DNA of 64,000 nucleotides from Pseudomonadota bacterium (GCA_026388255.1 JAPLKC010000093.1:1-64000); one strand, 5' to 3'; counted from the first letter of the stretch, positions 35,823 through 46,899 are shown. Numbers and translations are program-made. Notes: a model not told the origin generated them from the letters alone.

Positions 35823-37172
35823 TTAAAACTTTATAATGGTTTTTGAAGTTGAAAGCTTTGCATTGATTGTTTCCTGTTTATCTTCAAGACCTCTTTTTCC
35901 CATAATTGCCTTTGTGTATATTTTTCCAAGTTCAACACCAGGCTGGTCAAAGGGGTTTACTTCGTATAGATAGCCGAGAAAAGCAATAACCATTTCATAC
36001 AACATAAACAGCGCGCCCAGATTGTATTCGTTAATTTCGTTAATGAGGATGGTAATGTTAGGTGTTTTGGATTCAGTGATTGAAAGGGCGGTTCCGAGGA
36101 ATTCAGCATAAAAAAGGTCGCGCAGATTCTTCCCTGCAAGATAATCAATGGATTCGATGTAAGAAAAGGAATCGGGAATGGTCCGGTCATCATCGGCGCT
36201 GTATATGAGGGTAATAAATTTATCTTTAGGACCATCGATATATAATTGGAGCTGAGAATGCTGGTCAGTAACGCCTATGGATTTTAAAGGAGTTGGGCCC
36301 TTCGTGTTTTTTCCGATGCTTTCCCCTTCAAGCTGCCTGAACCAGTCGGCAAAGCCGGAAAGTCTTTCACAGTAAGGCATCATTACGTGGATGTTCTTGC
36401 CCTGTTTGTCCATAAGGTAAAGGATGCTTGAAATTATGATGCCGATATTCTCATCAGGCCTTTTTTCTTTAATGTGCTGCGCCATATCTTTGGCGCCATC
36501 CATTATTTTATCGATATCAATACCCATTAAGGCTGCCGGGAACATGCTGACAGGCGTAAGTACGGAAAACCTTCCCCCCACGCCGTCAGGAACATTCAGG
36601 ACAGGATATCCTTCTCTTTCGGCAATTTCCTTGAGAATCCCTTTATCTCTGTCGGTTATTACCACAATCCTTTCCTTTGCATTGCCAAGCAGTTCTTTGA
36701 AAATCATGAATTGAGATATCGTTTCCGGTGTTTCGCCTGACTTGCTGATTGCTATTAAAAGAGTATCTTCTTTTTCAGGCGTGATGATATCAATAATCAT
36801 GTTAATTTTATTGGGGTCTATATTGTCAAGTATGAAATACCTCGGTTTATTGCCTCTTGCCGTATCGCTCAGATTGTGGAAGGGTTTGAGAAGCGCGTTG
36901 AAAATCGTCTCAGTGCCGAGAGAAGAGCCTCCGATGCCGAGAAGCACGATGTTCTTCAGCTTTTTTGTGTTAATGGTATCACAAAGCCTCTTCATTTCCG
37001 AAAATTGAAATTTCTTTGAAGGCAGATCCATAAAGGGGTAGGGGGTAGCCCAAAGTTTCATATTATAAGATTGGAGTTTTTCAGAGATAGCTGCTATGGA
37101 TGTATTTTCGAGGCCTTCTTTACCTACAGCAGTTGAAAGTACATTTGTAATATCAAAATATATGCTGTTCAT
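35823..37172 (-). CDS. pgi: Glucose-6-phosphate isomerase
   Basis: 449 residues interconverting glucose 6-phosphate and fructose 6-phosphate. Signatures include NIVLLGIGGSSLGTE, AISKSGETPETISQF, the glutamate motif in VGGRFSVLTPVSMFPAAL, and NPFDQPGVELGK near the C-terminus. It overlaps accA by 4 bases and forms the end of the dnaE-accA-pgi operon. It supplies substrate for the two phosphofructokinases elsewhere in the window. Confidence 0.95.
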   Translation of the reverse strand: MNSIYFDITNVLSTAVGKEGLENTSIAAISEKLQSYNMKLWATPYPFMDLPSKKFQFSEMKRLCDTINTKKLKNIVLLGIGGSSLGTETIFNALLKPFHNLSDTARGNKPRYFILDNIDPNKINMIIDIITPEKEDTLLIAISKSGETPETISQFMIFKELLGNAKERIVVITDRDKGILKEIAEREGYPVLNVPDGVGGRFSVLTPVSMFPAALMGIDIDKIMDGAKDMAQHIKEKRPDENIGIIISSILYLMDKQGKNIHVMMPYCERLSGFADWFRQLEGESIGKNTKGPTPLKSIGVTDQHSQLQLYIDGPKDKFITLIYSADDDRTIPDSFSYIESIDYLAGKNLRDLFYAEFLGTALSITESKTPNITILINEINEYNLGALFMLYEMVIAFLGYLYEVNPFDQPGVELGKIYTKAIMGKRGLEDKQETINAKLSTSKTIIKF

Positions 37173-38128
37173 CTTCCCTCCATAAATATTCCCATGTTTC
37201 TGAATTTATTATATCTATTTTCACGTAATTCTTCTTTGGAAATCTCCAGCAATTCTTTTAAATGCTTAGCAAACATGCCTTTTGTATTAATAAATGTTTC
37301 TTCCCAGTTTCTATGTGCGCCACCAAAAGGTTCATTAATAATATCGTCTATAACATTCAATTTTAGAAGTTCGGAAGCAATAGGCTTTAAAGCATCTGCA
37401 GCCAAAGCCCCTTTTGAGCCGTCCCTCCAGAGGATGGCTGCACAACCCTCCGGGGATATTACTGAATATGTAGCATTTTCCAGCATGAGAATCCTGTTCC
37501 CCACACCTATTCCCAGTGCGCCTCCGCTGCCCCCTTCGCCGATAACTAAGGAAATTATGGGAACAGACAAGGAAAACATAAACTCAATATTCGAGGCAAT
37601 TGCTTCTGCCTGTCCCCTCTCTTCAGCGCCGATTCCGGGGAAAGCCCCGGGTGTATCAATAAAAGAAATAATCGGCTTTCCCAATCTGTTGGCCATATCC
37701 ATTACTCTTGTTGCCTTCCTGTATCCCTCGGGATGTGCCATACCGAAGTTTCTGTTGGCCATTTCCCTCGCATCTTTCCCTTTCTGTTGTCCCACAACTG
37801 CAAGGCTAATGCCTTCGTATCTTGCAAAACCGGCTACAATAGCCGGATCATCTCTAAATTTCCTGTCCCCGTGAAGCTCTGTAAAATCTGAAAAGAGATA
37901 GTTTATATAATCAAGGGTATGCGGTCTGTTTAAATGTCTCGATATTTGAGACCTCTGCCAATTGGTAAGATCACCGTATATTTCCTTTTCAAGTTTTGAA
38001 ATCTTTTTTGAAATAGACGTAACCTCTTTTGAGTAATGAGGATCGTTAATATCATAAAACCTTTCAATTTCATTAATCCTCCTTTCCAACGGTTCAAGCC
38101 TCTTCTCAAAATCAAGATAAAATCTCAT
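37169..38128 (-). CDS. accA: Acetyl-CoA carboxylase, carboxyltransferase alpha subunit
   Basis: 319 residues. This subunit transfers the carboxyl group from biotin to acetyl-CoA for fatty acid synthesis. It starts with the helical DFEKRLEPLERRI stretch and has INYLFSDFTELHGDR, DTPGAFPGIGAEERGQ and the oxyanion-hole segment GEGGSGGALGIGVGNRI. The beta subunit (accD) is not in the window. It overlaps dnaE by 17 bases and pgi by 4. Confidence 0.96.
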   Translation of the reverse strand: MRFYLDFEKRLEPLERRINEIERFYDINDPHYSKEVTSISKKISKLEKEIYGDLTNWQRSQISRHLNRPHTLDYINYLFSDFTELHGDRKFRDDPAIVAGFARYEGISLAVVGQQKGKDAREMANRNFGMAHPEGYRKATRVMDMANRLGKPIISFIDTPGAFPGIGAEERGQAEAIASNIEFMFSLSVPIISLVIGEGGSGGALGIGVGNRILMLENATYSVISPEGCAAILWRDGSKGALAADALKPIASELLKLNVIDDIINEPFGGAHRNWEETFINTKGMFAKHLKELLEISKEELRENRYNKFRNMGIFMEGR

Positions 38129-41100
38129 TTTCCACCTCGAATGTTATACCATCTGTAAAATGTTTATACAAAATATCCATTTTATTATGGTCAACACTTA
38201 AATCTTGTATGTTTAACAATCTGTTTTCACCATTTTGTTGTAATTCGATAGATACCTTTGATTTACCTTTCAGACCGTAAAGAATATCTTTCAACAGTTT
38301 TAATCCATCTTTCGGAAACAGTGCACAATCAATTTTAATTTTAACAGCCTTTCCCATATCACGGGTAATATCTTCAAGTAATATGATGTTTTTTGCTCTT
38401 ATTTTAGCCTTCCCGTCTTCTGATTTTTCAACTGTTCCGCTGATCATCAACGGTTTGTCTTCCTTTAATAAAGTAGAATGCTTGGACAACAAATCCGGGA
38501 AAATAATTGTCTCAACAATACCGCTTGTATCCTCCAGTGTAACATAGGCCATTTTATCACCGCGTTTTGTAACAACCTCCCGATATCCGTTTACCACGCC
38601 CACAATGTCAACATCTTCAGTAATATCCAGCTCTTTTATGTTTTGTGTATTGTATTGTGTAATTGTATTTATAATGTGATCATAGGATTTCAAAGGGTGC
38701 TGACTGAAATAAAAACCAAAGGCTTCCTTTTCAGCCCTTAATATCTCATCCTGTGAAAGCTCATCCATATCAGGAATATCAATAACATTATTCATGCCGA
38801 AATCGTTACCAAACATATCCATCTGTTGATAGCTGTTTTTTTCTTCCTTTTTTTGAAACCTGTCCAACTTCTCTTTAAGAAGATAAAGGATCTGTGATTT
38901 CTTTAAACCCAGGCTGTCGAAGCATCCGGCCTTGGCAAGGCTCTCAAGGACCTTTTTGTTTGACTTTCTTGAATCAACAATGCTTAAAAACTGTGTAAAA
39001 GAATCAAATTTGCCTATGTTGTCACGTTCACTAAGAATGTGATCAATAGCAGCATCTCCAACATTTTTGATCCCTGATAGCCCGAACCTTATTTTTCCGT
39101 TTACAATAGTAAAGGGTTTTTTGCTTTCATTTATGTCAGGCGGGAGCAGTTCTACCCCGGCTTCCCTGCATTCCGTGATATATTTAATCAGCTTATCCGT
39201 ATCATTCACCTCGCCGGTAAGCATACAGGTAATATATTGGATATAGTAATGGGCCTTTAAATAAGCGGTCTGATAAGCGATAAGGCCATATGCGGTACTG
39301 TGCGACTTGTTGAAACCATATTCCCCGAACCTCAGGATGACATCATATATTTTTGAAGCGATTTTCGACGCTACTTTATTTGCCTCGGCGCCCTGTATGA
39401 AGCTTTCTTTATATTTTTCAAGCTCTTCAGGGATTTTTTTACTCATGGCCTTTCTCAAGGCGTCGGCATCTTTTAAAGAAAACCCGGAAAGAGCAGAGGC
39501 AATTTTCATGATCTGCTCCTGGTATATAATTACTCCGTATGTATCATGGAGGATCTCTTCCAGAACAGGCGTTTCATACTTAACAAGAGCAGGGTTGTTT
39601 TTTCTTCTAATAAATTCATCAACCATGCCACTTTTTAAGGGGCCGGGTCTGTATAGTGCAATAAGCGGCATGATATCTTCAAATTTTGATGGCTTCAGTT
39701 TTGCGAGAAGGTCCCGCATGCCCCTGCTTTCAAGCTGAAACACACCTGATGTATCACCGGAAGAAAGGAGTTCATATGTTATCTGATCATCCAAAGGAAT
39801 ATTTGCAATATCTATCTCTATGCCCTCGGATTTCAACAATTTAATAACGTTAGCTATCAAAGTAAGGGTTTCAAGGCCGAGAAAGTCAATCTTAATAAGA
39901 CCGATTTTTTCAATCGTTTTCATGGTAAATTGCGTAACAGTCTCACCTTTTTGACCCTTGTAGAGCGGAAGATGCTCGGTGAGAAGTTTGTTCGATATAA
40001 CGATGCCTGCCGCATGAGTTGAGGCATGTCTCGCAAGTCCTTCAAGCACTATGGCATTATCGAGAAGCTCTTTTATTTTATCGTCTTTTTCGTATAGCTC
40101 TTTAAGCTTGGGCTCGTCTTCAATTGCCCTTTTAATGCCCGTATTTATTACCGGTATGAGCTTTGCAATCTTATCGACTTCCAAATAGGGCATGCCCAGC
40201 GCCCTGCCTACATCCCGAACAGCAGCCTTTGATTGCATCGTTCCAAAGGTTATTATCTGAGCCACATTATCCTTGCCGTATTTTTCAGTTACATACCTGA
40301 TCACGTCTTCTCTTTTATCCTTGCAGAAATCAACATCGATATCGGGCATACTGATTCTCTCAGGGTTTAAGAACCTTTCAAAGATCAGATCATACTTTAT
40401 GGGATCAATATCTGTAATACCGAGGCAATAGGCCACAAGACTTCCGGCAGCAGAGCCTCTTCCCGGCCCGACAGGAATATTGTTTGACTTTGCATAGTTA
40501 ATAAAATCCGCAACGATTAAAAAATATCCTGAAAATCCTGTTTTTTTAATAACTCCAAGCTCATATTCCAGTCTTTTTTTGTATTTTTCCGATAGTTCTT
40601 CGGGAAATGATTCATACAAAGATTTGATTTTCGGGAGTCTCTGTAAGAGACCGTTTTTACAGAGATCTTCAAGATATTCATTTAGTTCCATGTCCTTTGG
40701 CGGTTTGAACTCAGGAAAGTGATATGTGCTGGTGTCGATGGTTACATTGCACATTTCGGCAATTTTCATGGTATTCGATAAGGATTCGGGGTAGTTTGCA
40801 AATGCCGATTCCATGTGTTCACAGCTTTTAAAGTAAAATTCTTCACTTTTAAAGCTGAGCCTGTCCTTGTCAAGCATTGTTTTGCCTGTCTGGATGCATA
40901 AGAGGAGCTCATGAGCCTTTGCTTCTTCTTTTCTCAGGTAGTGGCAGTCGTTAGTTGCCACATAAGGTATTCCATAATGTGAGGACAGCTCTATCAGCCT
41001 GCTGTTTATTATCTCCTGTTCTTTTAAACCGTTATCCTGCAATTCAAAGAAAAGTCTATCCCCGAAGATTGAATAATATTCTTCTATGAGATCTTTCAGA

Positions 41101-41561
41101 TGATTCTCGTCACCCTTAAGGATTGCGTTGGGTATCTCACCTTTAATACAGGCAGTGAGACATATCAGACCTTCATGATAAGACTTTAACAGTTCCTTGT
41201 CGATCCTCGGTACATAGTAGAAGCCTTCAAGTTGTGCAGAGCTTACCATTTTGATCAGATTTTTATACCCTGTGTTGTTTTGTGCCAGAAGTACAATATG
41301 GTATGCGTTATCCTCGCCTCTGCCTTTTTTATCAAAACGCGATTTCGGGGATATGTATGCCTCGCAGCCGAGGATCGGCTTAATGCCTGCTTGTTTTGCA
41401 GCAAAATAAAAATCGGCAACGCCGAACATGCTCCCATGGTCTGTTATGGCACATGCATGCATCTTATATGTATGGGCAAGGTCGAAGAGCCGGTCAAACC
41501 TTATTGCACCGTCCAGCAGGCTGTATTGTGTATGTAAATGGAGATGCACAAAATCTTTCAT
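38112..41561 (-). CDS. dnaE: DNA polymerase III alpha subunit
   Basis: 1149-residue replicative polymerase. The N-terminal PHP domain (HLHTQYSLLDGAIRF, ITDHGSMFG), the catalytic palm with aspartates in PDIDVDFC, GRGSAAGSLVAYCLGI, the thumb and finger region with LYRPGPLKSGMVDEFI and FNKSHSTAYG, and a C-terminal OB fold (MISGTVEKSEDG) are all present in order. It is the normal length for DnaE1. It is the first gene of a compact operon with accA and pgi. Confidence 0.97.
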   Translation of the reverse strand: MKDFVHLHLHTQYSLLDGAIRFDRLFDLAHTYKMHACAITDHGSMFGVADFYFAAKQAGIKPILGCEAYISPKSRFDKKGRGEDNAYHIVLLAQNNTGYKNLIKMVSSAQLEGFYYVPRIDKELLKSYHEGLICLTACIKGEIPNAILKGDENHLKDLIEEYYSIFGDRLFFELQDNGLKEQEIINSRLIELSSHYGIPYVATNDCHYLRKEEAKAHELLLCIQTGKTMLDKDRLSFKSEEFYFKSCEHMESAFANYPESLSNTMKIAEMCNVTIDTSTYHFPEFKPPKDMELNEYLEDLCKNGLLQRLPKIKSLYESFPEELSEKYKKRLEYELGVIKKTGFSGYFLIVADFINYAKSNNIPVGPGRGSAAGSLVAYCLGITDIDPIKYDLIFERFLNPERISMPDIDVDFCKDKREDVIRYVTEKYGKDNVAQIITFGTMQSKAAVRDVGRALGMPYLEVDKIAKLIPVINTGIKRAIEDEPKLKELYEKDDKIKELLDNAIVLEGLARHASTHAAGIVISNKLLTEHLPLYKGQKGETVTQFTMKTIEKIGLIKIDFLGLETLTLIANVIKLLKSEGIEIDIANIPLDDQITYELLSSGDTSGVFQLESRGMRDLLAKLKPSKFEDIMPLIALYRPGPLKSGMVDEFIRRKNNPALVKYETPVLEEILHDTYGVIIYQEQIMKIASALSGFSLKDADALRKAMSKKIPEELEKYKESFIQGAEANKVASKIASKIYDVILRFGEYGFNKSHSTAYGLIAYQTAYLKAHYYIQYITCMLTGEVNDTDKLIKYITECREAGVELLPPDINESKKPFTIVNGKIRFGLSGIKNVGDAAIDHILSERDNIGKFDSFTQFLSIVDSRKSNKKVLESLAKAGCFDSLGLKKSQILYLLKEKLDRFQKKEEKNSYQQMDMFGNDFGMNNVIDIPDMDELSQDEILRAEKEAFGFYFSQHPLKSYDHIINTITQYNTQNIKELDITEDVDIVGVVNGYREVVTKRGDKMAYVTLEDTSGIVETIIFPDLLSKHSTLLKEDKPLMISGTVEKSEDGKAKIRAKNIILLEDITRDMGKAVKIKIDCALFPKDGLKLLKDILYGLKGKSKVSIELQQNGENRLLNIQDLSVDHNKMDILYKHFTDGITFEVENEILS

Positions 41562-41600
41562 TAATCCTGTCCAGCTAAATATTCTAAGGTTTTAGTTGTT

Positions 41601-41769
41601 TTCATCCGTTCTTTTGTTCTTTAAATTCAAAATTTAAAATTCTAAATTCAAAATTGTTGTTGTCTATTCCCGTTAAAGTTTCTATTTTTTTCAGTTATTT
41701 TCATTCGTTTTTTAAATTCTACATTCTAAATTCTACATTCTAAATTCAAAATTGTTGTTTTCTATTCCC
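41601..41769. repeat. Imperfect direct duplication of an AT-rich unit between dnaE and guaA
   Basis: Two copies of about 70 bases, 41601-41671 and 41700-41769, both start TTCAT(C/T)CGTT and end CAAAATTGTTGTT(G/T)TCTATTCCC. Inside, the short unit ATTCTAA/ATTCTAC is reiterated a different number of times. The second copy overlaps the last two codons and the stop of guaA. The element is non-coding. Confidence 0.65.
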
Positions 41770-43306
41770 ATTCTATGGTACTTGGTGGTTTTGATGATAT
41801 ATCATAAACGACACGGTTGACGCCAGGGACCTCATTTATGATCCTTCGCGCCACTTTGTCAAGCGTTTCATAGGGGATGCGCGCCCAGTCGGCAGTCATT
41901 GCGTCTTCGCTCTCAACGATTCTCAGGGCTATCACATGCGCGTATGTTCTTTCGTCGCCCATAACGCCCACGGTTTTTACCGGTATCAATATGGCAAAAG
42001 ATTGCCAGATATGGCGGAAACGCCCGTCTCTTTCAATGTCCTGTCTTACAATGTCATCTGCCTCTTTTAATATGTGGAGTCTCTCTTTTGTTATATCCCC
42101 GATAATCCTGATGGCAAGACCGGGACCTGGAAAGGGCTGTCTGTGAATCACATTGTCAGGTAAACCGAGTTCTTTCCCTACTACCCTTGTTTCATCTTTA
42201 AAAAGCTCTCTCAACGGTTCTAAAAGCTTAAGCTTCATCCTTTTCGGAAGTCCCCCTACATTGTGGTGACTTTTAATTGTTGCGGAGGGACCCTTAAAAG
42301 ATGTGCTTTCTATTACATCAGGATAGAGAGTGCCCTGGGCAAGATATTTTGCATTGCCTATCTTTAATGCCTCTTCCTCGAAAATTTTAATAAAAAGCCT
42401 GCCGATGATTTTCCTCTTCTTTTCCGGGTCTGTTACGCCTTTTAATGCAGCAATAAATTTTTCTTCTGCATCTATATATCTCAAATTAAGATGGAGTCTA
42501 TCTTTAAATAGATCAAGCACCTCCTGTGCCTCATTTTTTCTTAGTACACCGTTATTTACAAAAACACAGGTCAGCCTGTCCCCGATAGCCCGATGGATTA
42601 ATGTAGCAACAACCGACGAATCCACCCCGCCGCTGAGACCACATATGACGTTGTCATCGCCTACCTCTTTTTTAATCTTTTCTATAGAAAGCTCGACAAA
42701 GGATTTCGGGGAGAAAAGCCCTTTTGCTTTACAGATATTATACAGGAAGTTTTTCAGGATGCGCTTTCCCTTTGGCGTGTGGTGCACTTCAGGATGAAAC
42801 TGCACCCCGTATATCTTCTCATCATGTTTTTTTATCGCAGCATAAGGTGAGTTATCTGATTTGGCAATAGAGATAAACCCCACCGGCATTCTGAATATCC
42901 TGTCCTGATGGCTCATCCATATAATATCATTATCTTTTATCCCCTTCAGGAGGTCATCGGACTTTTCAATGAAAATATGGGCCTTACCGTACTCCCTCTT
43001 TTCTGATTTGTCCACTTCACCTTTGTAGAGCTTTGTGATAAGCTGGAGGCCGTAGCATATTCCCAGTATAGGTATATGTAAGTCAAAAATACCGTTATCA
43101 CATATGGGGGCGTCAGATTCGGATACGCTTTTCGGACCGCCGGATAGGATGATGCCTTTGGGTTTTAAGGCCTTAATTGTATCAAGATTCATGTTATATG
43201 GGTATATTTCGCAATAAACGCCGAGTTCCCTGACTTTTCTTGCTATGAGTTGAGTATACTGTGAACCGAAATCAAGTATTAAGACAATTTCCTTATGATA
43301 ATCCAT
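41762..43306 (-). CDS. guaA: GMP synthase (glutamine-hydrolysing)
   Basis: Converts XMP to GMP using glutamine. 514 residues. The N-terminal amidotransferase domain has [14 protein letters not shown], the catalytic cysteine in [10 protein letters not shown] and the His/Glu pair in [11 protein letters not shown]. The ATP pyrophosphatase part has the P-loop [10 protein letters not shown]. The C-terminal dimerisation part has [14 protein letters not shown] and PPSTIEWE. It starts 6 bases after guaB, forming a two-gene operon. Confidence 0.97.
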   Translation of the reverse strand: MDYHKEIVLILDFGSQYTQLIARKVRELGVYCEIYPYNMNLDTIKALKPKGIILSGGPKSVSESDAPICDNGIFDLHIPILGICYGLQLITKLYKGEVDKSEKREYGKAHIFIEKSDDLLKGIKDNDIIWMSHQDRIFRMPVGFISIAKSDNSPYAAIKKHDEKIYGVQFHPEVHHTPKGKRILKNFLYNICKAKGLFSPKSFVELSIEKIKKEVGDDNVICGLSGGVDSSVVATLIHRAIGDRLTCVFVNNGVLRKNEAQEVLDLFKDRLHLNLRYIDAEEKFIAALKGVTDPEKKRKIIGRLFIKIFEEEALKIGNAKYLAQGTLYPDVIESTSFKGPSATIKSHHNVGGLPKRMKLKLLEPLRELFKDETRVVGKELGLPDNVIHRQPFPGPGLAIRIIGDITKERLHILKEADDIVRQDIERDGRFRHIWQSFAILIPVKTVGVMGDERTYAHVIALRIVESEDAMTADWARIPYETLDKVARRIINEVPGVNRVVYDISSKPPSTIEWE

Positions 43307-43312
43307 AATTCC

Positions 43313-44779
43313 TCATTCAATTCTATAGTTAGGGGATTCTTTTGTAATAATCACATCGTGAACGTGGCTTTCCCGTAATCCGGCAGATGTTATCCTGACG
43401 AATTTACATCTGGTCCTGAGTTCTTCCAGATTGGTGCATCCTACATATCCCATACCGGCCTTCAGCCCGCCAACGAGTTGCTGAATGCAGACGGAAAGGG
43501 AACCTCTGTAGGGGACTCTGCCCTCTATGCCTTCCGGTATGATTTTGGATTCTATCTCGTCTTCTTCTATGCAGTATCTGTCTCTTGTCTTCCCTTCTTT
43601 CATGGCTTCAAGGGAGCCCATACCTCTGTAAACCTTATATGTACGCCCCTGATACAACACCATTTCCCCGGGAGTCTCGTCTGTCCCGGCAAAAAGGTTG
43701 CCTATCATTACGGTGTTGGCGCCTGCCGCAAGGGCCTTTGTTATATCTCCGGAAAATTTGATGCCGCCGTCGGCAATAACCGGTATTCCGTGCTTTTTTG
43801 CTGCCCTTGATACTTCAATGATGGCCGTTATCTGCGGAACACCAATGCCTGCAACGATTCTTGTTGTGCAGATCGAGCCCGGTCCGACGCCGATCTTTAC
43901 GCCGTCGCATCCTGCCTTAATGAGGGCTTCGCATGCTTTTGCCGTCGCTATATTTCCTGCTATGAGCTGAACATTTTTAAAATTCTTTTTAATATCAATA
44001 ATTGATTCGATGACATTTCTTGAATGTCCATGGGCAGTGTCAATGATGATTACATCGCATCCTGCCTTTAAAAGGGCATCAACGCGGGCGTCCCTGTCCT
44101 TGCTTACGCCTACGGCCGCTCCGGTTCTGAGCCTGCCGAGATGGTCCTTGCAGGAATTAGGGAATTTTCTCATCTTTTCAATATCTTTTATGGTAATCAG
44201 ACCTTTCAGGTTATATTTTTTGTCAACAACAAGAAGTTTTTCAATTTTGTGTTTATGCAGGATTTTTTTCGATTCCGAAAGGCTGATGCCTTCTTCAACA
44301 GTGACCAGATTATCCTTTGTCATGACGTTTTCTACAGTTTCTTCGAGGTTGGTTTCAAATCTCAGGTCTCTGTTCGTTATGATGCCCACAAGTTTTTTCC
44401 CTACTGTAACCGGTATGCCGGATATGCTGTATTTTGACATGAGATCGAGGACATCTTTAATCTTATGTGCGGGTGATATGGTAATGGGATCAACAATCAT
44501 CCCGCTTTCAGATTTCTTTACCTTTTCCACCTCGTGCGCCTGATCTTCAATGCTCATATTCCGGTGAATAATGCCTATGCCACCCTCCTGTGCGATACAG
44601 ATGGCCGCTTTTGCATCTGTTACCGTATCCATGGCAGCGCTTAAAAGAGGAATATTAAGTTTTATATCCCTTGTTATATAGGCGGACACGTCTACGCTCT
44701 TCGGCATTATTTCACTGTATGACGGTAATAAGAGAATATCGTCAAATGTAAGACCTTCTTCTATTCTGTTTTCATCCAT
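43313..44779 (-). CDS. guaB: Inosine-5'-monophosphate dehydrogenase
   Basis: Oxidises IMP to XMP with NAD, the step before GuaA. 488 residues with [15 protein letters not shown] at the start, a tandem CBS (Bateman) insert at about residues 90-200, the flap loop [15 protein letters not shown] carrying the catalytic cysteine, and the GMGSLEAM phosphate-binding segment. The 6-base gap to guaA indicates an operon. Confidence 0.97.
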   Translation of the reverse strand: MDENRIEEGLTFDDILLLPSYSEIMPKSVDVSAYITRDIKLNIPLLSAAMDTVTDAKAAICIAQEGGIGIIHRNMSIEDQAHEVEKVKKSESGMIVDPITISPAHKIKDVLDLMSKYSISGIPVTVGKKLVGIITNRDLRFETNLEETVENVMTKDNLVTVEEGISLSESKKILHKHKIEKLLVVDKKYNLKGLITIKDIEKMRKFPNSCKDHLGRLRTGAAVGVSKDRDARVDALLKAGCDVIIIDTAHGHSRNVIESIIDIKKNFKNVQLIAGNIATAKACEALIKAGCDGVKIGVGPGSICTTRIVAGIGVPQITAIIEVSRAAKKHGIPVIADGGIKFSGDITKALAAGANTVMIGNLFAGTDETPGEMVLYQGRTYKVYRGMGSLEAMKEGKTRDRYCIEEDEIESKIIPEGIEGRVPYRGSLSVCIQQLVGGLKAGMGYVGCTNLEELRTRCKFVRITSAGLRESHVHDVIITKESPNYRIE

Positions 44780-44973
44780 AACGGCTCCTTGTTATAATTG
44801 CGTTTCAGGAATATGCTTTTTCTCTGTTAATTGATTCCGGTAGTTTTATTAAATCCATAGCTTGTAAATTATTTGTATAAACAAAGAAGATAAACGTTAT
44901 AGCCTATAAAAGGCTTGCCATTTTTTATTGGTTTAGTATAATGCATAGGGTTAAAATAATCAAAGAGATTTTT

Positions 44974-45939
44974 ATGAATGAGCCTGCAATCAGTGTAACA
45001 GGATTAAATACATCATTTAAAACGGATTCTTATATAGTCCGGGCCGTGGAAGGCGTCAGTTTTGACATCATGAAGGGTCAGATATTCGGACTGGTAGGGG
45101 AGAGCGGATGCGGAAAAACAATGACATCCCTTTCAATAATGCGTCTTGTGCCTTCTCCGGGAAAGATCACTGAAGGTCGGATTATTTTCGAGGATAAAGA
45201 CCTCGTTCAATTATCAGGAACAGAAATGGAAAGCATAAGGGGCAACAGGATCGGAATGGTTTTTCAGGAACCTATGACTGCCCTGAATCCGGTTATCAGG
45301 ATCGGCGAACAGATAAGTGAAACCATCATGATCCATAAGCATGTCCAAATGGACGAGGCAAAAGAACGTTCAATTGATCTTTTAAAACAGGTCGGTTTTG
45401 ATGAACCGGAAAAAAGATATACGCAGTATCCTCATCAGTTAAGCGGAGGGCAGAGGCAAAGGGTGTTAATCGCGATTGCCATATCCTGCAATCCCTCTCT
45501 GATAATAGCCGATGAGCCGACAACAGCCCTTGATGTTGCTACGGAATCGCAGATACTTTTTCTGCTCAAGGAGCTGGTGCGCCAATTCAATACTTCCATG
45601 CTTTTTATAACCCACAATCTCCATATTGTAAGAAAGCTGTGCGATACAGTAAACATAATGTACGCGGGGCGGATGCTGGAGCAAAGCCCTGTTGAAGATT
45701 TTTTTAAAGAGCCTCTGCACCCGTACAGCAAAGGGCTGCTGAATTCTGTTTTCGGATTTGAAAGCAGGGAAAAAAGGCTGACGGCAATACCCGGCTTTGT
45801 GCCGAAACTGTCGGAAATCCCTGAAGGCTGCAAATTCCATCCGAGATGTACATCTGTAATGCCCATATGTAAAGAAAAGGAACCATCAATGTGTGAAAAA
45901 GGTGAGGGGAAATATGTGAGGTGCTTTCTCTATGAGTGA
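44974..45939 (+). CDS. Dipeptide/oligopeptide ABC transporter ATPase, OppD/DppD type
   Basis: 322 residues from the ATG at 44974 (an upstream ATG at 44941 gives an unlikely extension). Walker A is GESGCGKT, the Q-loop MVFQEPMTALNP, the signature QLSGGQRQRVLIAIA, Walker B LIIADEPTTALD, and the C-terminal oligopeptide-type extension has the cysteine-bearing GCKFHPRC and PSM-C motif, which binds Fe4S4 in some relatives. It is paired with an OppF-type gene 12 bases downstream. No permease or binding-protein genes are visible. Confidence 0.92.
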   Translation: MNEPAISVTGLNTSFKTDSYIVRAVEGVSFDIMKGQIFGLVGESGCGKTMTSLSIMRLVPSPGKITEGRIIFEDKDLVQLSGTEMESIRGNRIGMVFQEPMTALNPVIRIGEQISETIMIHKHVQMDEAKERSIDLLKQVGFDEPEKRYTQYPHQLSGGQRQRVLIAIAISCNPSLIIADEPTTALDVATESQILFLLKELVRQFNTSMLFITHNLHIVRKLCDTVNIMYAGRMLEQSPVEDFFKEPLHPYSKGLLNSVFGFESREKRLTAIPGFVPKLSEIPEGCKFHPRCTSVMPICKEKEPSMCEKGEGKYVRCFLYE

Positions 45940-45951
45940 GGTGCTATCCGT

Positions 45952-46896
45952 ATGAGTGAGATACTTTCAGTGTCAGAACTGAAAAGGACATATGAAGTTA
46001 AAAGAAGCGCCTTTTCATACGCTAAGGAAATAGTAAAAGCAGTTGACGGCGTATCTTTTCAGGTGGATAAGGGGAAAACCCTTGGCATTGTCGGTGAAAG
46101 CGGTTCAGGGAAAAGCACTCTGGCGCGATGCGTCATGTTCCTTGAAAGGCCGGACTCCGGGAAAATTGTCTTCCAAGGAAATATCCTGAATGAAATAAAT
46201 GGGCAGGATTTAAGGAAATTACGAAGAGAAATGCAGATTATCTTTCAGGACCCTTATTCCTCCCTCAATCCGAGAATGAAGATTTATGAAACCCTGGCTG
46301 AGCCTGTTTTATTCCATAATATTGTGCAAAAAGAGCATGTTATGGAAAAAGTCGAGGAAATACTTGAGATTGTCGGGCTAAGTACTGATTATCTTTACAA
46401 ATATCCACATGAAATGAGTGGAGGGCAAAGACAGAGGGTGGCAATAGGCCGTGCCCTTACGACAAATCCTTCCTTGATTGTTGCCGATGAACCTGTGTCG
46501 TCTCTTGATGTATCAATCCAGGCGCAGATAATAAACCTTTTCATGGATATAAAAGAAAAAGCCGGGATAACGATGCTCTTTATCTCCCACGATTTGAATG
46601 TTGTAAGGTTCTTATCAGACGAAATTATAGTTATGTATAAGGGCAGGGTGGTTGAAGCAGGGAAGGGGGATGAAGTATTTTATAATCCACTCCACCCTTA
46701 TACAAAAATGCTAATAGATTCCGTAAAAGGTAAATTCGCAAAAAGGGCAGGGGATGATGGACATGTGACAGGTGGGTGTCCATATTATCCGAGATGTGAA
46801 AGAAGGCAGCAGTCATGTTTAGTGGCGGAACCGGAACTGACTGGTTCCACCACCTCCACCAATAATCATGCTGCTGCATGCTTCTTGGTGGAGTAA
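45952..46896 (+). CDS. Dipeptide/oligopeptide ABC transporter ATPase, OppF/DppF type
   Basis: 314 residues. It has Walker A GESGSGKST, Q-loop IIFQDPYSSLNPRM, signature EMSGGQRQRVAIGRAL, Walker B LIVADEPVSSLD and switch histidine FISHD. The C-terminus contains GGCPYYPRCERRQQSC. Together with the preceding OppD-type subunit it forms the usual heterodimeric ATPase pair. The two may serve permeases encoded elsewhere. Confidence 0.92.
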   Translation: MSEILSVSELKRTYEVKRSAFSYAKEIVKAVDGVSFQVDKGKTLGIVGESGSGKSTLARCVMFLERPDSGKIVFQGNILNEINGQDLRKLRREMQIIFQDPYSSLNPRMKIYETLAEPVLFHNIVQKEHVMEKVEEILEIVGLSTDYLYKYPHEMSGGQRQRVAIGRALTTNPSLIVADEPVSSLDVSIQAQIINLFMDIKEKAGITMLFISHDLNVVRFLSDEIIVMYKGRVVEAGKGDEVFYNPLHPYTKMLIDSVKGKFAKRAGDDGHVTGGCPYYPRCERRQQSCLVAEPELTGSTTSTNNHAAACFLVE

Positions 46897-46899
46897 GAA

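Noticed and set aside
38112-41561. Inteins or insertion in dnaE
   Set aside because: The reading frame shows the standard domain order and length without an inserted block.
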